Shown: one piece after another, positions 5,779 through 7,136 of the stretch
Layout of the letters: every line of letters starts with the position of its first letter
How positions within the stretch are numbered: position 1 is the first letter of the stretch
Assembly: GCA_004212095.1 (NCBI GenBank)
Contig: RXIJ01000008.1
Span: 1-7,136, forward strand
Length of the DNA stretch: 7,136 nt
Reading direction: 5' to 3'
Source: Methanosarcinales archaeon
Lineage (GTDB): Archaea > Halobacteriota > Methanosarcinia > Methanosarcinales > EX4572-44
Notes under the pieces: model-generated
Databases searched by the model: none
What the model was told of the DNA's origin: nothing
Seen by the model: the letters and a program-made list of their open reading frames with translations, nothing else
Program-made: the position numbers and the translations under genes

Positions 5779-6882
5779 TCATTGATGATTTGTTCGATCT
5801 TTTTTTGTTAGCTTTGTGGATATCAAGACCCCGAAAACCGAGATTATAAATGCACCAATGACTGTTAGAGCCAGCATCTGCTGTCCGGCACTTTTGTCAA
5901 TAGCAAACTCATCAATCGTTGAGCTTATTGAAAGAATATATTTGCTTGCACCCCAGAATAACAATCCGGTTGCGACAGTGAAAAATATATGTGTCCATGC
6001 AAATGCGAAACTTTCTTTTGAAAGATACAGGTCAACAATCTTACCAAGCTGCAGTGAAAGCGCAGCAGAGACGTACCACCAGATCGAAGAGTTGATAAAA
6101 ATCATGAGCAGTATGATATAACCATAGGTGAACGTCTCATGATTATAACACCCCCAGAAACCGACTGCACCCTGGACTGTTGCGATTACAAATAGTATGA
6201 CCGAAGCTGTACCAGCAGTGAATGCAATTTTTCCACCAGTGAGAGATTGTTTCATTGAAGCATTGAAATTGCTCCATGGTTCGTCCAGTCCAAAACTGCG
6301 ATAGAGCATGTAAGTACCAATGGCTCCGGTAATGGCAATCACCGCACCCTCGGGATAGCCAATTAACAGGAAAATAGCGTACAGTAAACTTGCAATTCCG
6401 ATGGGAACAAAAAATACATGATTGATTTTTGGATCTTCGATGGCTTTTTTTAGTATGTAAAAAGTACTCTCAAGCTTTGCACTCTGGCGCACTACAACCC
6501 GTTTCACAGCATCCACTTTAATCCGTGATTGCACAACTGGCATTAAACTTTCATCCTCTGCACCATCTGAGACAACGATAACATGATTAGCTTGCAACTG
6601 CTCAATTATATGATCAAGTTGGGATGCAATTTTTCCATCAGAAATTATCCCAACATTCTTATCACCAGCAATAGAGACAATCTCGGCTGGTTCTTGCATA
6701 GTGACCTCATCATAAAGCTTGATTCCTCCAAAGATTGTGTTAGCATCAGAATCCTCCGGGTCAGAAAGAAGGAGTTTTGTGGCAGCATCTATATTGGCTT
6801 CACGTCCAACGACAGGCGAGGTGACACCTGCTTTTACACCAAGATCGTCGTCCCGGTCGATGCACAGAATAAGCTTTGTCAT
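5779..6882 (-). CDS. DUF373 family archaeal membrane protein
   Basis: The function of this archaeal family is unknown. From the chosen ATG the protein has 367 residues. A soluble N-terminal part (about 1-150) carries the family motifs CIDRDDDLG (7-15), SDPEDSDANTIFGGIKLYDE (40-59), VVSDGAEDE (103-111) and VVVRQSAKLEST (129-140). The DDD and SDGAEDE acidic clusters could bind a metal or phosphate. The C-terminal half has about six membrane segments (156-174, 178-197, 218-238, 254-275, 294-312, 336-355) and a short basic tail. The ATG at 6882 is preferred over the one at 6927. It places MTKLILCIDRDDDLG at the N terminus as in relatives, and a TATA box at 6916-6923 lies between the two, so the upstream ATG would not be transcribed. 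The gene is monocistronic here and convergent with thi4. No neighbour suggests its role. Confidence 0.9.
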   Translation of the reverse strand: MTKLILCIDRDDDLGVKAGVTSPVVGREANIDAATKLLLSDPEDSDANTIFGGIKLYDEVTMQEPAEIVSIAGDKNVGIISDGKIASQLDHIIEQLQANHVIVVSDGAEDESLMPVVQSRIKVDAVKRVVVRQSAKLESTFYILKKAIEDPKINHVFFVPIGIASLLYAIFLLIGYPEGAVIAITGAIGTYMLYRSFGLDEPWSNFNASMKQSLTGGKIAFTAGTASVILFVIATVQGAVGFWGCYNHETFTYGYIILLMIFINSSIWWYVSAALSLQLGKIVDLYLSKESFAFAWTHIFFTVATGLLFWGASKYILSISSTIDEFAIDKSAGQQMLALTVIGAFIISVFGVLISTKLTKKDRTNHQ

Positions 6883-6892
6883 GGAATAGTCC

Positions 6893-6905
6893 CGATTGCT
6901 AATCG
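6893..6905. repeat. 13-base palindrome at the DUF373 transcription start
   Basis: CGATT-GCT-AATCG has perfect five-base arms around a three-base loop. It overlaps the start predicted from the TATA box at 6916-6923. On the minus strand it contains TTAGCAATCG, which recurs on the plus strand at 7029-7038 inside a hairpin of the nearby cluster. It may be a small operator or a stray piece of the same palindrome family. Confidence 0.4.
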
Positions 6906-6915
6906 TACAGCACAC

Positions 6916-6923
6916 TATAAAAA
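6916..6923 (-). promoter_or_regulatory. TATA box of the DUF373 gene
   Basis: TTTTTATA on the minus strand predicts a start near 6894, giving a leader of about 11 bases to the ATG at 6882. No clear Shine-Dalgarno is present, as is common for short-leader archaeal transcripts. Confidence 0.6.
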
Positions 6924-6937
6924 TCATACCATAAGAC

Positions 6938-6958
6938 CTGCAAAGCTGCGCTTTGCAG
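6938..6958. repeat. palindrome 1, 9-bp stem with TGC loop
   Basis: CTGCAAAGC pairs perfectly with GCTTTGCAG. It lies about 15 bases upstream of the DUF373 TATA box, close enough to influence that promoter. Confidence 0.8.
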
Positions 6959-6973
6959 AGGTTAATCTAACAA

Positions 6974-6994
6974 CTGCACAACTTCGTTGTGCAG
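6974..6994. repeat. palindrome 2, 9-bp stem with TTC loop
   Basis: CTGCACAAC pairs perfectly with GTTGTGCAG. It is the exact reverse complement of the element at 391-411 at the other end of the window. Confidence 0.85.
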
Positions 6995-7008
6995 AAAATA
7001 ACTATCAA

Positions 7009-7045
7009 CTGCACAATTCTTGATTGCGTTAGCAATCGAGTGCAG
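7009..7045. repeat. palindrome 3, nested stem-loop
   Basis: Outer arms CTGCAC (7009-7014) and GTGCAG (7040-7045) enclose an inner stem, 7020-7027 with 7032-7039 (eight pairs, one G-U), and a GTTA loop. Five bases (AATTC) bulge on the left side. The left half, CTGCACAA-TTC, copies palindrome 2, so the inner stem looks inserted into such a copy. Confidence 0.7.
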
Positions 7046-7083
7046 AAATACCAGTAACTTCCAATTCTCGATTGCAGGAAGCA

Positions 7084-7105
7084 CTGCAAAGCTGTGCTTT
7101 CGTAG
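7084..7105. repeat. palindrome 4, imperfect copy of palindrome 1
   Basis: CTGCAAAGC (7084-7092) is identical to the left arm of palindrome 1. It pairs with GCTTTCGTAG (7096-7105) through one bulged C and one G-U pair, with a TGT loop. Confidence 0.65.
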
Positions 7106-7107
7106 AA

Positions 7108-7126
7108 CTGCATACTCCGTACGCAG
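7108..7126. repeat. palindrome 5, 8-base arms with TCC loop
   Basis: CTGCATAC pairs with GTACGCAG except for one A-C mismatch. The following AAAATAACT repeats the 3' flank of palindrome 2. Confidence 0.65.
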
Positions 7127-7136
7127 AAAATAACTC

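Larger units (their letters stand above)
6938..7126. repeat. cluster of five CTGC...GCAG palindromes
   Basis: This gene-free end of the window is packed with five short stem-loops at 6938-6958, 6974-6994, 7009-7045, 7084-7105 and 7108-7126. Four of them have stems of about 7-9 pairs and three-base loops. The outer bases are conserved (CTGC at the left end; GCAG at the right end, except GTAG in the fourth). The inner bases differ while staying paired, for example AAGC/GCTT versus CAAC/GTTG. Flanks also recur: AACTGCA precedes the second, third and fifth, and GCAGAAAATAACT follows the second and fifth. It is neither a CRISPR nor a coding region. It continues to the window edge and may extend beyond. 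Confidence 0.75.

Noticed and set aside
6925..6927. ATG start adding 15 residues to the DUF373 protein
   Set aside because: It lies upstream of the TATA box at 6916-6923, and family members begin near MTKLILCIDRDDDLG.
6583..7023. 146-residue open frame on the plus strand
   Set aside because: Most of it is antisense to the well-supported DUF373 gene, and its end is translated palindromes.
6938..7126. CRISPR array
   Set aside because: The elements differ in sequence and spacing, and there are no uniform repeats with unique spacers of constant length.

Overview
The window looks archaeal, most likely from a euryarchaeon related to methanogens or methane oxidisers. The evidence is archaeal TATA boxes (TTTATAAA, TTTTTATA), a tungstate/molybdate transporter of the archaeal Wtp type, an archaeal-type lipoprotein signal, a Thi4-family protein and a DUF373 membrane protein, a family found in archaea. 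The DNA is A+T-rich. The exact lineage cannot be read from the sequence.

Layout: (1) 1-390 holds no convincing gene, only scraps that may be decayed coding sequence. (2) 415-4583 is a minus-strand operon transcribed from right to left: a two-domain WtpA-ModA binding lipoprotein, a TsaA/TrmO-like (UPF0066) protein, the permease WtpB and the ATPase WtpC. (3) 4584-4869 is a divergent control region. It contains a symmetric TATA box (4654-4661), a perfect 7+7 inverted repeat (4626-4645) over the predicted wtp transcription start, and a candidate structured RNA (4679-4813) that begins about where a rightward transcript from the symmetric TATA box should start. (4) 4870-5676 is a Thi4-family flavoprotein on the plus strand. 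(5) 5677-5778 is a convergent intergenic region with two hairpins. (6) 5779-6882 is a DUF373 membrane protein on the minus strand. (7) 6928-7136 has no gene but holds a cluster of five short palindromes, most with three-base loops, nearly all framed by CTGC...GCAG.

The four wtp-region genes are closely spaced (gaps of 20-43 bases). They should form one oxyanion uptake system: a lipoprotein with two binding domains outside the membrane, a permease, and an ATPase with a regulatory TOBE domain. The TsaA-like protein inside the operon has no proven role in transport. The Thi4-like protein is probably involved in thiazole (thiamine) synthesis, but the position normally held by the sulfur-donating Cys, or by His in the sulfide-dependent archaeal enzymes, appears to be Phe.

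The observations most worth following are the structured RNA upstream of thi4, the WtpA-ModA fusion, the altered Thi4 active-site position, and the palindrome family. One palindrome occurs in exact inverted copies at both ends of the window (391-411 and 6974-6994).
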